A stretch of DNA of 64,000 nt. Origin: Salegentibacter salegens (lineage in GTDB: Bacteria; Bacteroidota; Bacteroidia; Flavobacteriales; Flavobacteriaceae). Shown here one piece after another: positions 26,329 to 35,777 of the stretch. Within the stretch, counting starts at the first letter, position 1; every line of letters starts with the position of its first letter. A program made the position numbers and the translations under genes. The DNA lies in contig NZ_LT670848.1 of assembly GCF_900142975.1 (NCBI RefSeq), forward strand, positions 3,782,001-3,846,000. The letters are read 5' to 3'. Under the pieces are notes generated by a model that searched no databases, was not told the origin of the DNA, and worked only from the letters and a program-made list of their open reading frames with translations.

Positions 26329-27807
26329 TTTTTCTTCAAATTCCGGTTCAATATTCAGAGTTTCATAAACCCCTTCCATGGTTTTATGATCTTCGGTTAA
26401 AACAACCAGCATGTCATTGGCTTCAATAACCGTATTTCCGTTTGGAGTAATAAATTGATCGTCTCTGGAAATCATTGCGATAATTGCTTTCTTCGGAAAT
26501 TGTAATTCTACAATTCTTTTTCCTACTGAGTGGTTTTGCTCGGGAATATTTATTTCCCTTAAAAAAGATTTAGCGCCATCGGCCATAAATGCATCTACCG
26601 GCGATTTTTGTTTGGCTTTCATGGGTAGCGCAACGTGTAGCCATCTCGCCACCACAGATAGCGTTGTTCCCTGGATTAAAACCGAAGTTAATGAGACAAA
26701 AAATACGATATTGAAGATCATATCGGCCTTTTCAATTCCCGCCAGTAGGGGATAGGTAGCAAATACAATAGGAACAGCCCCGCGAAGCCCAACCCACGAA
26801 ATATACCAACGCCGGCGCATCTTCATTTTAAAGAAAATTAAGCTTAAAAATACACCCAGAGGCCGTGCGATAAAAATCAGGAAAACCGAGATAAAAATTC
26901 CCACGCCAATAACCGGAACAATATGCGACGGATAAACCAGTAATCCCAAAGTAAGGAATAATACAATTTGCATTAACCACGCAAGACCATCAAACATTCG
27001 CATGATGGTTTTTTTATGAATAATATTGTGATTTCCGAGGTAAACTCCACTTAAATAAACTGCTAAAAATCCGTTTCCACCAAGAGCATCAGTTCCGGAA
27101 AATACAATAAACATTAAGGCGATAGCGAGTACTGGATATAAACCTTCAAAATCTAATTTTATGCGGTTAATTACCAATTTGCTTAACTTTCCGAAGATAA
27201 ACCCCAGGGCAGCACCAATTAAAATTTGCTGAAGAAACAGCGGAATAATGCTATAAATACTTTGATCCTGGTTTACTACCAAACCTAAAAAGGCGATGGT
27301 TAGGAAATAAGCCATAGGATCGTTACTACCGCTTTCCAGCTCCAGGGTAGGCCTTAAATTAGATTTTAGCGCCAGATTTTTAGATCTTAAAATGGAGAAT
27401 ACCGCCGCGGCATCTGTAGAAGACACAATAGCGCCAAGTAGCAAACCTTCGTAAATCGTGAAATCTGTGATAAACCAAACAAAAACACCAACACTTACCG
27501 CGGTAAATAAAACCCCGAGAATGGAAAGGGAAATTCCCTGCCACATTACCGGTTTTATGGTTTTCCAGCTAGTATCGAGCCCACCGGAAAATAATATGAA
27601 ATTAAGGGCAACAATTCCTATAAATTGAGCGATTTGAGGATCGTTAAAATAAATTCCGCCAATTCCCTCAGAACCCGAGAGGATTCCCACTGCAAGGAAA
27701 AGTACTAATGTAGGTACGCCAAACCGGTAAGATGTTTTCCCGGCCAGGATACTAATAAATAACAACAAAGAGCCTATTAAGAGAATATTTTCAATCGTTA
27801 TGCTCAT
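26320..27807 (-). CDS. CPA1-type K+/H+ (or Na+/H+) antiporter with RCK_C domain
   Basis: 495 aa. About 12 membrane segments make up residues 5-390. The conserved NGFLAVYLSGVYLGN, SSTDAAAVFSILR (the ion-site Asp region) and ELESGSNDPMAYFL match the NhaP2/CvrA-like antiporters. Residues about 415-490 form a TrkA-C/RCK_C domain that may bind a nucleotide and gate transport. NhaP2-like proteins exchange K+ or Na+ for protons; the ion here is not determined by sequence. Suited to pH and salt balance. Confidence 0.92.
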   Translation of the reverse strand: MSITIENILLIGSLLLFISILAGKTSYRFGVPTLVLFLAVGILSGSEGIGGIYFNDPQIAQFIGIVALNFILFSGGLDTSWKTIKPVMWQGISLSILGVLFTAVSVGVFVWFITDFTIYEGLLLGAIVSSTDAAAVFSILRSKNLALKSNLRPTLELESGSNDPMAYFLTIAFLGLVVNQDQSIYSIIPLFLQQILIGAALGFIFGKLSKLVINRIKLDFEGLYPVLAIALMFIVFSGTDALGGNGFLAVYLSGVYLGNHNIIHKKTIMRMFDGLAWLMQIVLFLTLGLLVYPSHIVPVIGVGIFISVFLIFIARPLGVFLSLIFFKMKMRRRWYISWVGLRGAVPIVFATYPLLAGIEKADMIFNIVFFVSLTSVLIQGTTLSVVARWLHVALPMKAKQKSPVDAFMADGAKSFLREINIPEQNHSVGKRIVELQFPKKAIIAMISRDDQFITPNGNTVIEANDMLVVLTEDHKTMEGVYETLNIEPEFEEKLE

Positions 27808-27931
27808 TGTTTAATTGTTATTTTAATCAGTGTGGAATATTTATAAATTATTTGCCTATGAACAGAAATTCAATGGTTTTAAGGCTGAAAATTTCACGAC
27901 CTGTTCTAAAGTATTTCTGCTGTAAAAATAC

Positions 27932-27962
27932 ATATTCGGCCCTATTATATAAAGCCGAATAT
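27932..27962 (-). terminator. Possible terminator after msrA
   Basis: ATATTCGGC and GCCGAATAT form a 9-bp stem with a 13-nt loop. On the minus strand a T-rich but broken stretch follows. It lies about 40 bp past the msrA stop. Confidence 0.4.
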
Positions 27963-28003
27963 ATTTATTATTCAAAAAACCTTTGGAATAATTTAAACCT
28001 AAA

Positions 28004-28666
28004 TTAATGCGAATTATCCTTTAGGATTTCGGGAAATTTTTCTTTGAAACGATTTAATCTAGGTATAGAAACCTTTTGAATATAAGGGTTGTTAGGATTA
28101 TTCTTTTCGTAATCTTGGTGATAATCTTCAGCTACCCAAAATTTTTGAAAAGGTAAAATTTCTGCAGCAATAGGCTCATCATAATCTTGAGCTACTTCGT
28201 TTTTCACCTTGTTTATAATATCTTTTTGCTCCTTATTTTGGTAAAATATTATAGAACGGTATTGGGAACCAATATCGGGCCCCTGGCCGTTTACCTGGGT
28301 AGCATCTTGCGAGCCAAAATAAACCTTTACTAAAGTTTTAAAATTCACCACTTCTGGATCGTAAATAACTTCTACAGCTTCAGCATGACCGGTTCTTCCT
28401 GTATTGCTGGATTCGTAAGTTGGGTTTTTTGCATGCCCGCCAGCATATCCAGATATAGCTTCATTTACGCCTTCTATACTTTCGTAAACCGCTTCAACAC
28501 ACCAAAAACATCCGCTTGCAAAATAGGCCTTTTCATAACCATTTTCTGCTGGTACTTCAACAGGATCGGCATTGGCAATTTCGGGTTTGGTAACTGTTTT
28601 CTGCTGGGCGTTATTTCCGCAGGAAATTAATAAGAATATAAATGTAGGTAAGAAAAATCGTTTCAT
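28004..28666 (-). CDS. msrA: Peptide-methionine (S)-S-oxide reductase, lipoprotein form
   Basis: 220 aa from the ATG at 28666. I prefer this start because it opens a signal peptide with lipobox LISC (Cys 16), so the enzyme should be anchored in the envelope; the longer frame would place 15 charged residues in front. It repairs methionine sulfoxide in proteins. The catalytic motif is ASGCFWCVEAVYE. SGYAGGHAKNPTYE and SQYRSIIFYQN are also family hallmarks. It starts 4 bp after the stop of the lipoprotein gene at 28671 and is cotranscribed with it. Confidence 0.93.
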   Translation of the reverse strand: MKRFFLPTFIFLLISCGNNAQQKTVTKPEIANADPVEVPAENGYEKAYFASGCFWCVEAVYESIEGVNEAISGYAGGHAKNPTYESSNTGRTGHAEAVEVIYDPEVVNFKTLVKVYFGSQDATQVNGQGPDIGSQYRSIIFYQNKEQKDIINKVKNEVAQDYDEPIAAEILPFQKFWVAEDYHQDYEKNNPNNPYIQKVSIPRLNRFKEKFPEILKDNSH

Positions 28667-28670
28667 TAAT

Positions 28671-29276
28671 TTATTGTTTTTTATAAGTTCCTTCAAGTGT
28701 TTTTTTGCCATAAATGGCGTAATCTACAGCAAGCTCACCGTCTATGTAAAAACCTTTCCAGTCTAATTCCATATTTTCATTTTCCCCCGGGCTTAACACT
28801 GCAATAGGATTATTGGTATCAAAATCTTCCCAGGGAAGGTCTTTATTGGTATTTTTACTAGAAGGACTCACATAATAAATATTCACCACGTTTCCGGTTT
28901 TTGCAAATCTGGCATTTATATACATTTCGTCTTCTGAAAGGCATAATTCTGTATTCTTGTTCATATCCAATTCTAAACAGTAGCAGGTACAGTTTGCATC
29001 ACTTTCATCTACTTTTACATAGTTGGTGCCTGACTTTATTGTGGAAGAAGTTGCTTCAGTTTTATTGGAATTCGCATCGGGCAAGTCTAGCGTTTCTTTT
29101 TCACTTTCATTATAATCTGAATTTGCTGAAGAAGATTCTTCAGGATTGTGCTCTAAAGCGCTTTTATTTTCCGTCTGTTCTGATTCAAAATCAGGCTCGC
29201 GTTCACGGTCTTTATCTTCATTCTTACAGGATACCAACACTAAAATTAGGCAAAGTAGGCTTGCATAATATCTCAT
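28671..29276 (-). CDS. Hypothetical lipoprotein, first gene of the msrA operon
   Basis: 201 aa. Lipobox LVSC (Cys 17). A long acidic Ser/Asn/Glu linker (about 18-85) is followed by a folded part of about 115 residues. That part holds a tight cysteine group, CTCYC (near 96-100), and a further Cys in ELCLSEDE. The cysteines could bind metal or respond to oxidants, which would fit the cotranscribed methionine sulfoxide reductase (inference). No known family is recognised. Confidence 0.75.
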   Translation of the reverse strand: MRYYASLLCLILVLVSCKNEDKDREREPDFESEQTENKSALEHNPEESSSANSDYNESEKETLDLPDANSNKTEATSSTIKSGTNYVKVDESDANCTCYCLELDMNKNTELCLSEDEMYINARFAKTGNVVNIYYVSPSSKNTNKDLPWEDFDTNNPIAVLSPGENENMELDWKGFYIDGELAVDYAIYGKKTLEGTYKKQ

Positions 29277-29660
29277 AATTAAGGGTATTAGTTAGCAGAA
29301 ATAAAGGTAGCTTTAAAATAGATTAAAAATGTGAAAAGCTTGTTAATCAATAGAAAACCTCAAATTCCTTAGTTGAAATTCTATACTTATATTCAATATA
29401 ACGTGCGGGAAATTAATTTCTTAAATGAATTACGTATAAATTAACAATTTTTAATAGATTTACATAATAATTAGATATTTAGGACTGTAAATTATTGGTT
29501 ACTGTTCAAAATAGATAAAATATTTAAAATATAATTATATGAGATAAACAATACCATCCAAAGTCGAACGTGTAAAAATGAACACCGACTTACGAAACAT
29601 TAACCCGCAACTTTGCTTACTGAGAATAAAAAGAATAACCAATTTAACACCAAAATCGAA
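29277..29660. other. AT-rich intergenic region between divergent genes
   Basis: 384 bp with no gene I can support. CAACTTTG at 29608-29615 is one base off the -7 consensus and lies 45 bp before the lipoprotein start at 29661. TACCTTTA on the minus strand at 29302-29309 could serve the opposite gene. Nothing else is recognised. Confidence 0.35.
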
Positions 29661-30302
29661 ATGAAAAAAATTACAAAACTACTTTTAGCTATTTTCTTAC
29701 TTACAATTACGCTTCAGTCCTGTAGTACCGATTCTGAAGAAACAACAATGAATGCCAGTGAATTGGAAAAGGAACTTGCTTTAGAAAATAATGGAATTCT
29801 TACGGTAGCCGACGCAACTTATATTTTTAAGAAAACCGGAGAAACCGCCAAATTTATTAACGAAGACAGGGATTTTACTTTCAAATTTGTAAATCAATTA
29901 TCTTATAAAACTTCCGCAGCTAATAAACACGCTATAGAAGGACTTAAAATAACCAATCCTGACACTGAAGAGTATATGGTATTTTCAAACTTTGAAGAAT
30001 TAAAAAATGGATTAGTTCAGTTTGATGCAGAATTAAGTACCGGCGAGGTGCTTTCATCATTAACGTATAAGCCTGGCAAATCTAATGGATCTTTAAACAA
30101 ATGGCATGACGAACCAGTAATAGGGGATACTACTCCGGTTATTGGAGCTATGATAGAATTTTCGCAGGAAGGACAGTTAAGAAATTGTAGAGCAGCATTA
30201 GAAGTGTGTGAGAATACAAACGGAGTTCCTACTGTTGCTTTAACCAATGGAAAAGGTTGGTTTACATCTATTGAATCTTGCGCTTTAGAATGTCACGATT
30301 AA
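29661..30302 (+). CDS. Hypothetical lipoprotein with a cysteine-rich C-terminus
   Basis: 213 aa from the ATG at 29661. This start opens a signal peptide with lipobox LQSC (Cys 20); the upstream in-frame ATG would bury it. The C-terminal 45 residues carry four cysteines (NCRAALEVCEN and ESCALECHD), likely two disulfides outside the inner membrane. The centre has repeated Glu/Asn/Lys stretches. No family recognised. A bidirectional terminator follows. Confidence 0.7.
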   Translation: MKKITKLLLAIFLLTITLQSCSTDSEETTMNASELEKELALENNGILTVADATYIFKKTGETAKFINEDRDFTFKFVNQLSYKTSAANKHAIEGLKITNPDTEEYMVFSNFEELKNGLVQFDAELSTGEVLSSLTYKPGKSNGSLNKWHDEPVIGDTTPVIGAMIEFSQEGQLRNCRAALEVCENTNGVPTVALTNGKGWFTSIESCALECHD

Positions 30303-30368
30303 ATTATTTAAAAAGCAAAGAGCCTCAGTCGCTGTTTTTCTAAGCTAAAAACAGGAATAGTCTTGAAA

Positions 30369-30397
30369 TAAAAAAGCCTCCGAATTGGAGGCTTTTT
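30369..30397. terminator. Bidirectional terminator between convergent genes
   Basis: AGCCTCC and GGAGGCT form a 7-bp GC-rich stem with loop GAATT, flanked by A and T runs that extend the stem. It serves the lipoprotein (+) and the coiled-coil gene (-). Confidence 0.82.
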
Positions 30398-30418
30398 ACT
30401 ATATCAATTTTCTGCTAA

Positions 30419-31198
30419 TTAAGCCTTAGCGAAAAGATTATGCATTTTTTCCTGTTCTTCTTTAGCAAGTTCTTCGTCTACCAGGATTCTACCGCTATGC
30501 TCGTCGGTAATAATCTTTTTTCTACCGGCAATTTCCATAATTACCTGTGGCGGAATGGTAAAGTAAGAACCTCCCGAAGCACCACGTTCTACTGGTACAA
30601 TGGCAAGCCCGTTCTTAACGTTGCTTCTAATTCTCTTATAAGCATTTACTAGACGGTCTTCAATATTCTTCTCGAATTCTGCAGATTTTTTGATTAGTGC
30701 CTGCTCTTCTTTTTCAGTTTCGGCAAGAATCTCGTTAAGTTCGCTTTTCTTGTGCTCCAAGTGTTTTTTCCTTTCGTCAAGACGCCCTTTAGTTTGCTCG
30801 ATAACTTCTTTTTTCTGCTCAATTTGAGCGCGGTATTCTTTAATATGTTTCTCGGCAAGTTCTATTTCCAGTTCCTGGAATTCAACTTCTTTGCTAAGCG
30901 CATTAAATTCGCGGTTGTTACGCACGTTTTTTTGCTGCTCGGCATACTTTTTCATGGTCACTTTAGACTCATCAATAAGATTCTTCTTGCTCTTAATATC
31001 GTTCTCGATTACCTCAATATCGGCATCCATTTTGTCCAAACGCTTGCTCAATCCGGCTACTTCATCCTCCAAATCTTCTACCTCCAGCGGAAGCTCACCG
31101 CGTACGTTCCTTATTTCGTCAATTCTGGAATCAACCAGTTGAAGGTCGTACAACGCTCTTAACTTGTCTTCTACAGTAACATCGTTCTTTTTTGCCAT
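30419..31198 (-). CDS. Coiled-coil C4 zinc-ribbon family homologue lacking all cysteines
   Basis: 259 aa. The long antiparallel coiled coil (about 30-180) and the C-terminal IPPQ-x-x-x-E-I and SGRILVDEEL segments identify the bacterial C4-type zinc-ribbon family (zf-RING_7, PF02591), whose members usually read CxxC ... CxxCGRIL. Here the four ligand places are S208, S211, D232 and S235, and the protein contains no cysteine at all. Zinc binding in the usual way is therefore impossible. The family has a poorly understood role, with suggested nucleic-acid or chaperone functions. It is 2 bp downstream of the Nif3-like gene in one operon. Confidence 0.85.
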   Translation of the reverse strand: MAKKNDVTVEDKLRALYDLQLVDSRIDEIRNVRGELPLEVEDLEDEVAGLSKRLDKMDADIEVIENDIKSKKNLIDESKVTMKKYAEQQKNVRNNREFNALSKEVEFQELEIELAEKHIKEYRAQIEQKKEVIEQTKGRLDERKKHLEHKKSELNEILAETEKEEQALIKKSAEFEKNIEDRLVNAYKRIRSNVKNGLAIVPVERGASGGSYFTIPPQVIMEIAGRKKIITDEHSGRILVDEELAKEEQEKMHNLFAKA

Positions 31199-31200
31199 AG

Positions 31201-32295
31201 TTATATATACTTGATTGGATTGGTGTTTGTCTCTCCTAAAATAAGTGCAAAATTACTAATTTTTTTTGTAAGATAAGAATGTAATAAATCTTTTGTGTAT
31301 TGCTCACTTTCATAGTGGCCAATATCTGCTAAAACAAAGCTTTTATCGGCTTTATAAAAGTCGTGGTATTTAAGATCGGCAGTGAGATAAATATCGGCCC
31401 CGGCCGCCTTTGCCTGGTTAATTGCGAAACTGCCGCTACCGCCCAGTACTGCTACTTTTTTAATTGGTTTTCCGCGGAATTCTGAATGTCTAATACAAGC
31501 ACAATTGAATTCCTCTTTTATCCGTTTTAAAAAGCTTTTTTCGTCTTCTGGAGTCTCTAATTCTCCAATCATTCCCATTCCCAAATGCTGATTTTTATTC
31601 TCTAAAGCGCTTACTTCGTAAGCTACTTCTTCATAAGGATGAGAATTAAAAAGTGCCTGAAGCAGCATTTTTTCTATATGTGATGGATAAATAAGACTAA
31701 TTTGCGTCTCTTCTTCCAAATGAACTTCCCCGCGTTTTCCTATTACCGGATTAGCTTCTTCATTAGGCTTAAAACTGCCTTCACCTTTTAAATTGAAGCT
31801 GCAGTTGTCATAATTTCCAATACTTCCTCCACCTGCTTCAAAAAGTGCTTTTCTAACTTCTGTAGCCTGTTTATTTGGAATAAAGGTGGTGAGTTTCTTT
31901 ATACTGTCTTTCCGCGGAATTAAGATTTGGCGATCTTTAAGTCCTATTTTTTCGCAAATCATATCGTTTACACCTTTATACTGGTTATCCAGCGCGGTGT
32001 GAATGGCATAAATAGCGATATCGTTTTTAATGGCCTTAATCACCGTTTTTTCTACGTAGTCTTTCCCGGTAAGTTTTTTTAAACCGGAAAAAATTATAGG
32101 ATGAAAGCTAATAATAAGGTTGCAATTTTTCTCAATAGCCTCGTCTACCACACTTTCTAAAGTGTCTAAAGTGATAAGCGCACCGGTTACAGTAAGGTTT
32201 TTATCGCCAACCAAAAGGCCTATATTATCAAAATCTTCGGCGTAAGCGGGTGGTGCAAATTCTTCAATTATATCAATAACTTCTTTTACAAGCAT
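31201..32295 (-). CDS. Nif3-like dinuclear metal-centre protein (GTP cyclohydrolase I type 2 / YqfO form)
   Basis: 364 aa. Hexameric toroid family with two metal sites. The conserved segments are FDNIGLLVGD (about 21-30), IISFHPIIFSG (about 60-70) with a metal His, the central insert (about 125-235) that distinguishes the long YqfO-like form, and C-terminal ADIYLTADLKYHDFYKA and DIGHYESEQ with further ligands. The biochemical role is unsettled. It is joined to the cysteine-free zinc-ribbon gene (2 bp gap), a common pairing in Bacteroidota. Confidence 0.9.
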   Translation of the reverse strand: MLVKEVIDIIEEFAPPAYAEDFDNIGLLVGDKNLTVTGALITLDTLESVVDEAIEKNCNLIISFHPIIFSGLKKLTGKDYVEKTVIKAIKNDIAIYAIHTALDNQYKGVNDMICEKIGLKDRQILIPRKDSIKKLTTFIPNKQATEVRKALFEAGGGSIGNYDNCSFNLKGEGSFKPNEEANPVIGKRGEVHLEEETQISLIYPSHIEKMLLQALFNSHPYEEVAYEVSALENKNQHLGMGMIGELETPEDEKSFLKRIKEEFNCACIRHSEFRGKPIKKVAVLGGSGSFAINQAKAAGADIYLTADLKYHDFYKADKSFVLADIGHYESEQYTKDLLHSYLTKKISNFALILGETNTNPIKYI

Positions 32296-32399
32296 CGTGT
32301 TTTTCGGTTTTTATAAACGTAGCAGGTTGCTTTTTATTAATTTCGTAGTAGTTGTAAATTCAGTCCAACTTCAAATATAATTATTATAGCCCGCCCTGT

Positions 32400-33404
32400 A
32401 TGAAGATTTTTCGAAAAATGCTACTTCCCTTTGCTTTATTGTATGGATTTGTAACCTGGAGCCGGAATTTGCTTTATAACGCCGGAATCTTAAAATCTAA
32501 ATCCTACGATCTTCCGGTGATATGTGTTGGAAATATTAATGCTGGAGGAACCGGAAAATCTCCAATGATAGAATATTTACTGAAGTTCTTACTTCCTGAT
32601 TTTAAGGTTGCAACTTTAAGCAGGGGTTATAAACGAAGCAGCAAAGGATTTAAATTATTGAACGGAAACGAAACGGCTGCAGAAGTAGGGGATGAGCCTC
32701 TACAATTTAAAAGAAAGTTTAAAGATGCGGTGATTGCAGTAGATGCCGACAGACAAAATGGGATTAAAAAACTTCAGGAAGAAAATGTTGAAATTATTTT
32801 GTTGGATGATGCTTTTCAGCATAGAAAGGTGAAAGCCGGGTTGAATATTTTGCTCACTGCCTATGGATATCTTTATGTAAACGATTTTATGTTGCCTACA
32901 GGATATTTGCGGGAACCCACGGTGGGTGCAGAACGCGCAAAAATAGTTATCGTTACCAAATGCCCGCCAAATCTTTCTAAGACGGAAATGGAATCGATTA
33001 GGGGTAAACTTAAATTACAGAATTACCAGCAGCTTTATTTTAGTTTTATTGAATACGATGAAGAGATTGTTTCTGAAGGTACCAAAGCGAAATTAAGCAG
33101 TTTAAAAGACAAACAATTCACCCTCGTTACCGGAATAGCGAATCCTAAGCCACTCATTAATTATCTGGAAGCAAATGGACTTGATTTTGAACATCTCGCA
33201 TTTAAAGATCATCATAATTTTACCACTACTGAAATAGCCCGGCTACAGAAGGAAACATTGCTTTTAACTACCGAAAAAGATTATGTGCGATTACGAGAAA
33301 ATTTTAAAGATGGGCAGCTATTTTATTTACCGGTGAAAACTGCTTTTTTAAAAAATGAGGAAGCATTTAAACAGAAAATTTTGAGTTTTGTGCATAAAAA
33401 ATGA
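32400..33404 (+). CDS. lpxK: Tetraacyldisaccharide 4'-kinase
   Basis: 334 aa. Inner-membrane-bound kinase that phosphorylates the 4' position of tetraacyldisaccharide 1-phosphate to give lipid IVA. The N-terminal hydrophobic helix (residues 7-25) anchors it. The Walker A-like GNINAGGTGKSPMIEYL (about 47-63) and the LDDAFQHRKVKAGLNILL segment (about 138-155) are family hallmarks. The stop codon lies inside the terminator stem. Confidence 0.95.
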   Translation: MKIFRKMLLPFALLYGFVTWSRNLLYNAGILKSKSYDLPVICVGNINAGGTGKSPMIEYLLKFLLPDFKVATLSRGYKRSSKGFKLLNGNETAAEVGDEPLQFKRKFKDAVIAVDADRQNGIKKLQEENVEIILLDDAFQHRKVKAGLNILLTAYGYLYVNDFMLPTGYLREPTVGAERAKIVIVTKCPPNLSKTEMESIRGKLKLQNYQQLYFSFIEYDEEIVSEGTKAKLSSLKDKQFTLVTGIANPKPLINYLEANGLDFEHLAFKDHHNFTTTEIARLQKETLLLTTEKDYVRLRENFKDGQLFYLPVKTAFLKNEEAFKQKILSFVHKK

Positions 33405-33427
33405 GGTGAATTCACACCTCATTTTTT
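33396..33427. terminator. Bidirectional terminator overlapping the lpxK stop
   Basis: AAAAAATGAGGTG and CACCTCATTTTTT form a 13-bp stem with loop AATTCA. U runs follow on both strands. It separates lpxK from the convergent kinase gene. Confidence 0.85.
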
Positions 33428-33511
33428 ACTTTGGCTAATTCAAACTATATATGTTTTTTCTTCGATATATAATTCAATTATGCCTGAATTTACAAAGCGC
33501 GTGCCAAAGGA

Positions 33512-35737
33512 TTAAACAGTACTTTCTCTAATTGCTAATTGCCTGTTAATTTTTAAGAAGAACTCCTCGGTTTTATATGGTTTTGGGATAATATCACTAA
33601 AGCCATTTAAGAAGAATTCATCAAGGTTATCATCTAAAGTTACTGCGGTTAGTGCAACTATAGGAATTTGAGAATTGAATTTTCTAATTTCTTTTGTGGC
33701 CTCTATACCGCTAATTCCAGGCATATGAATATCCATTAGTATAAGATCGTATTCTTTTTCCTGGGTTTTTTCTATCGCGATAGTTCCATTATCTGCGACT
33801 TCACAAACCACTCCTTGTTTTTCTAAAATCTTGCGGGTAATCATTTGATTAATCTTATTATCTTCAACAATAAGAATATCTTTTCCTTCTAATCTATTTT
33901 CTAAGGGTTCTGCTTCAATTCTGGGACTATTGTTAAGTTGGTTTTCAATCTCCTTGGCTTCAAATTTTAACTGGAATGCAAAAGTAGAGCCTTTGCCAAG
34001 TTCACTTTCTAAATCTATTTCACTACCAAGCAGTGTAAGTAAGTTTTTTACAATAGAAAGCCCCAGACCTGTTCCGCCGAATTTTCGATTAATTTGAGTA
34101 GATCCCTGGGTGAAATTCTCAAAAATGGCTTTTTGTTTTTCTTTACTTATACCTTCACCATTATCTTTTATCTCAAAATCCAGGAAAACAAAATTCCCTT
34201 CGCGGCTGTTTTTAGAAACATTGATCCAAATATCGCCGTCTTCGGTAAATTTTATAGAATTCCCAATAAGATTTATAAGAATCTGGGATATTTTTAAAGG
34301 ATCTCCTTTTAATTCCTGCGGAATAGATTCATCGTAATTAAAATGAATTTTGGTATTCTTCTCATCGGCCGAATTCTTTAAAGCCACTAAAACATCAGAG
34401 ATTCGTTTTTTAAGATCAAAAGAAGCTTCCATAATTTCAACCTTGTTGGCTTCCAGCTTGTTGAGGTCTAAAATGTTATTGATAAGCGATAGCAGGTATT
34501 CCCCAGAAAATTTAAGCGAATTAAGATGTTCCTTTTGATTTTCGGTAGGACTTTCTTCCAACAATAAATGGGTTAACCCGGTCACCGCGTATAAAGGTGT
34601 TCTTAACTCGTGTGTTATTGTAGAAAGAAATTGTGCTTTTGCAAGGTAAGCTTTTTCAGCGTTTTCCTTGGCTTTTGTTAATTCGGTATTTTTCTTCTGT
34701 AACAACTCGTTTGCGCGAGCCCTTAAGTTATTATTCTTATATAAGGAAAGCGTTAACAGGGATAAAATAGTAATAAGGGCTACACTAAGAATTGTGGTAA
34801 GTTTATTCACCTTTAAATTTCTTTCCTGCTCTGCATTTTGCAAACTTAATTCGTTCAGGCTACTCTGTAATGCATCTACACCGTACTTGGCATTAACCTC
34901 TTCTGCGAGTACAGCATTATTCATAGCGATTATGGAGTCTTTACGGGCAAAACTTTTTTGCAGAAAAGCTAAAGAAGATTCAAAGTCTCCAGTTTCCTCG
35001 TATATCTTGCTCATTAGTTTATTGGCAGTCATAATCATCCCGCCAAAATTTTGAGCATAGGCAATGTCTAATACCCGTTTATTATTTTCTGCGGCTAAGG
35101 TGTGATTTTTTAATTCTAAATGAGCACGGGCAGTATAATAGTATAATCGGGAAAGTTCATAGTGCTTATTAGAACCTGAAAGTCTGTTTCTTGCGTGCTG
35201 AAGAAGGTTTAAAGCCTTGTTTGGCTCATTTTGAGTATTCAGAATTATTATTGCCCGGTTTAAGTCTACAATACCAAGGTAAACCTCGTTGTCTAGTTTT
35301 AAATATATTTCTTCAGCGAGATTTAGGTAGCGATCTGCTCTTGTTTTATCTAATTGAGCCATTAGAATTTTCGCGAAATTTACATAACTATATGCCAAAC
35401 CATTCTGGTCGTCAATATCTCTTTGAATAGAAATGGCTCGCTGTAGTTCGGTTATCGCTTTATCATAATCGTGCCTTAAATAGTAAAGTTTAGCGAGTAT
35501 ACTGCTGGAAAGGGCAATAGCGCGCTTATCATTTATTGATTTAGAAAGTTCCAGCGAAGAATTTAATTGCTCGATGGCATTATCAAAATCCAACATATTT
35601 ACCGAAACTTCGGCATCGTTAAGTAACTGCTGAATTCTCTCGTTAGTTATTTGAGTGCCTTCGGTTTCATCTTGCTGAATTGCATAAGTGAACGAGCACC
35701 AACATGCGAGAAGTAGTATAAGAGTAAAGTTCTTCAT
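33512..35737 (-). CDS. Hybrid sensor histidine kinase with TPR sensor region and receiver domain
   Basis: 741 aa. Signal peptide 1-19, then tetratricopeptide repeats (about 30-300) in the periplasm, a membrane helix (about 313-334, TTILSVALITILSLLTLSLY), and a coiled coil. HisKA follows with the phospho-His in FLSTITHELRTPLYAV. HATPase_c has the N box LIGNSIKFT and the G boxes DNGEGI and GGTGLGLSI. A receiver domain (about 625-735) has Asp in LILMDIHMPG. No DNA-binding output is fused, so phosphate must pass to another protein not in this window. It is a single gene; the signal is unknown. Confidence 0.93.
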   Translation of the reverse strand: MKNFTLILLLACWCSFTYAIQQDETEGTQITNERIQQLLNDAEVSVNMLDFDNAIEQLNSSLELSKSINDKRAIALSSSILAKLYYLRHDYDKAITELQRAISIQRDIDDQNGLAYSYVNFAKILMAQLDKTRADRYLNLAEEIYLKLDNEVYLGIVDLNRAIIILNTQNEPNKALNLLQHARNRLSGSNKHYELSRLYYYTARAHLELKNHTLAAENNKRVLDIAYAQNFGGMIMTANKLMSKIYEETGDFESSLAFLQKSFARKDSIIAMNNAVLAEEVNAKYGVDALQSSLNELSLQNAEQERNLKVNKLTTILSVALITILSLLTLSLYKNNNLRARANELLQKKNTELTKAKENAEKAYLAKAQFLSTITHELRTPLYAVTGLTHLLLEESPTENQKEHLNSLKFSGEYLLSLINNILDLNKLEANKVEIMEASFDLKKRISDVLVALKNSADEKNTKIHFNYDESIPQELKGDPLKISQILINLIGNSIKFTEDGDIWINVSKNSREGNFVFLDFEIKDNGEGISKEKQKAIFENFTQGSTQINRKFGGTGLGLSIVKNLLTLLGSEIDLESELGKGSTFAFQLKFEAKEIENQLNNSPRIEAEPLENRLEGKDILIVEDNKINQMITRKILEKQGVVCEVADNGTIAIEKTQEKEYDLILMDIHMPGISGIEATKEIRKFNSQIPIVALTAVTLDDNLDEFFLNGFSDIIPKPYKTEEFFLKINRQLAIRESTV

Positions 35738-35777
35738 TCGGGAAATTCAGCTAAAAGCTTAATTGAGATAAATATAG

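Noticed and set aside
30752..31162. 136-codon plus-strand frame rich in Phe and Leu
   Set aside because: Antisense of a Lys/Glu-rich coiled coil, which gives Phe/Leu-rich shadows.
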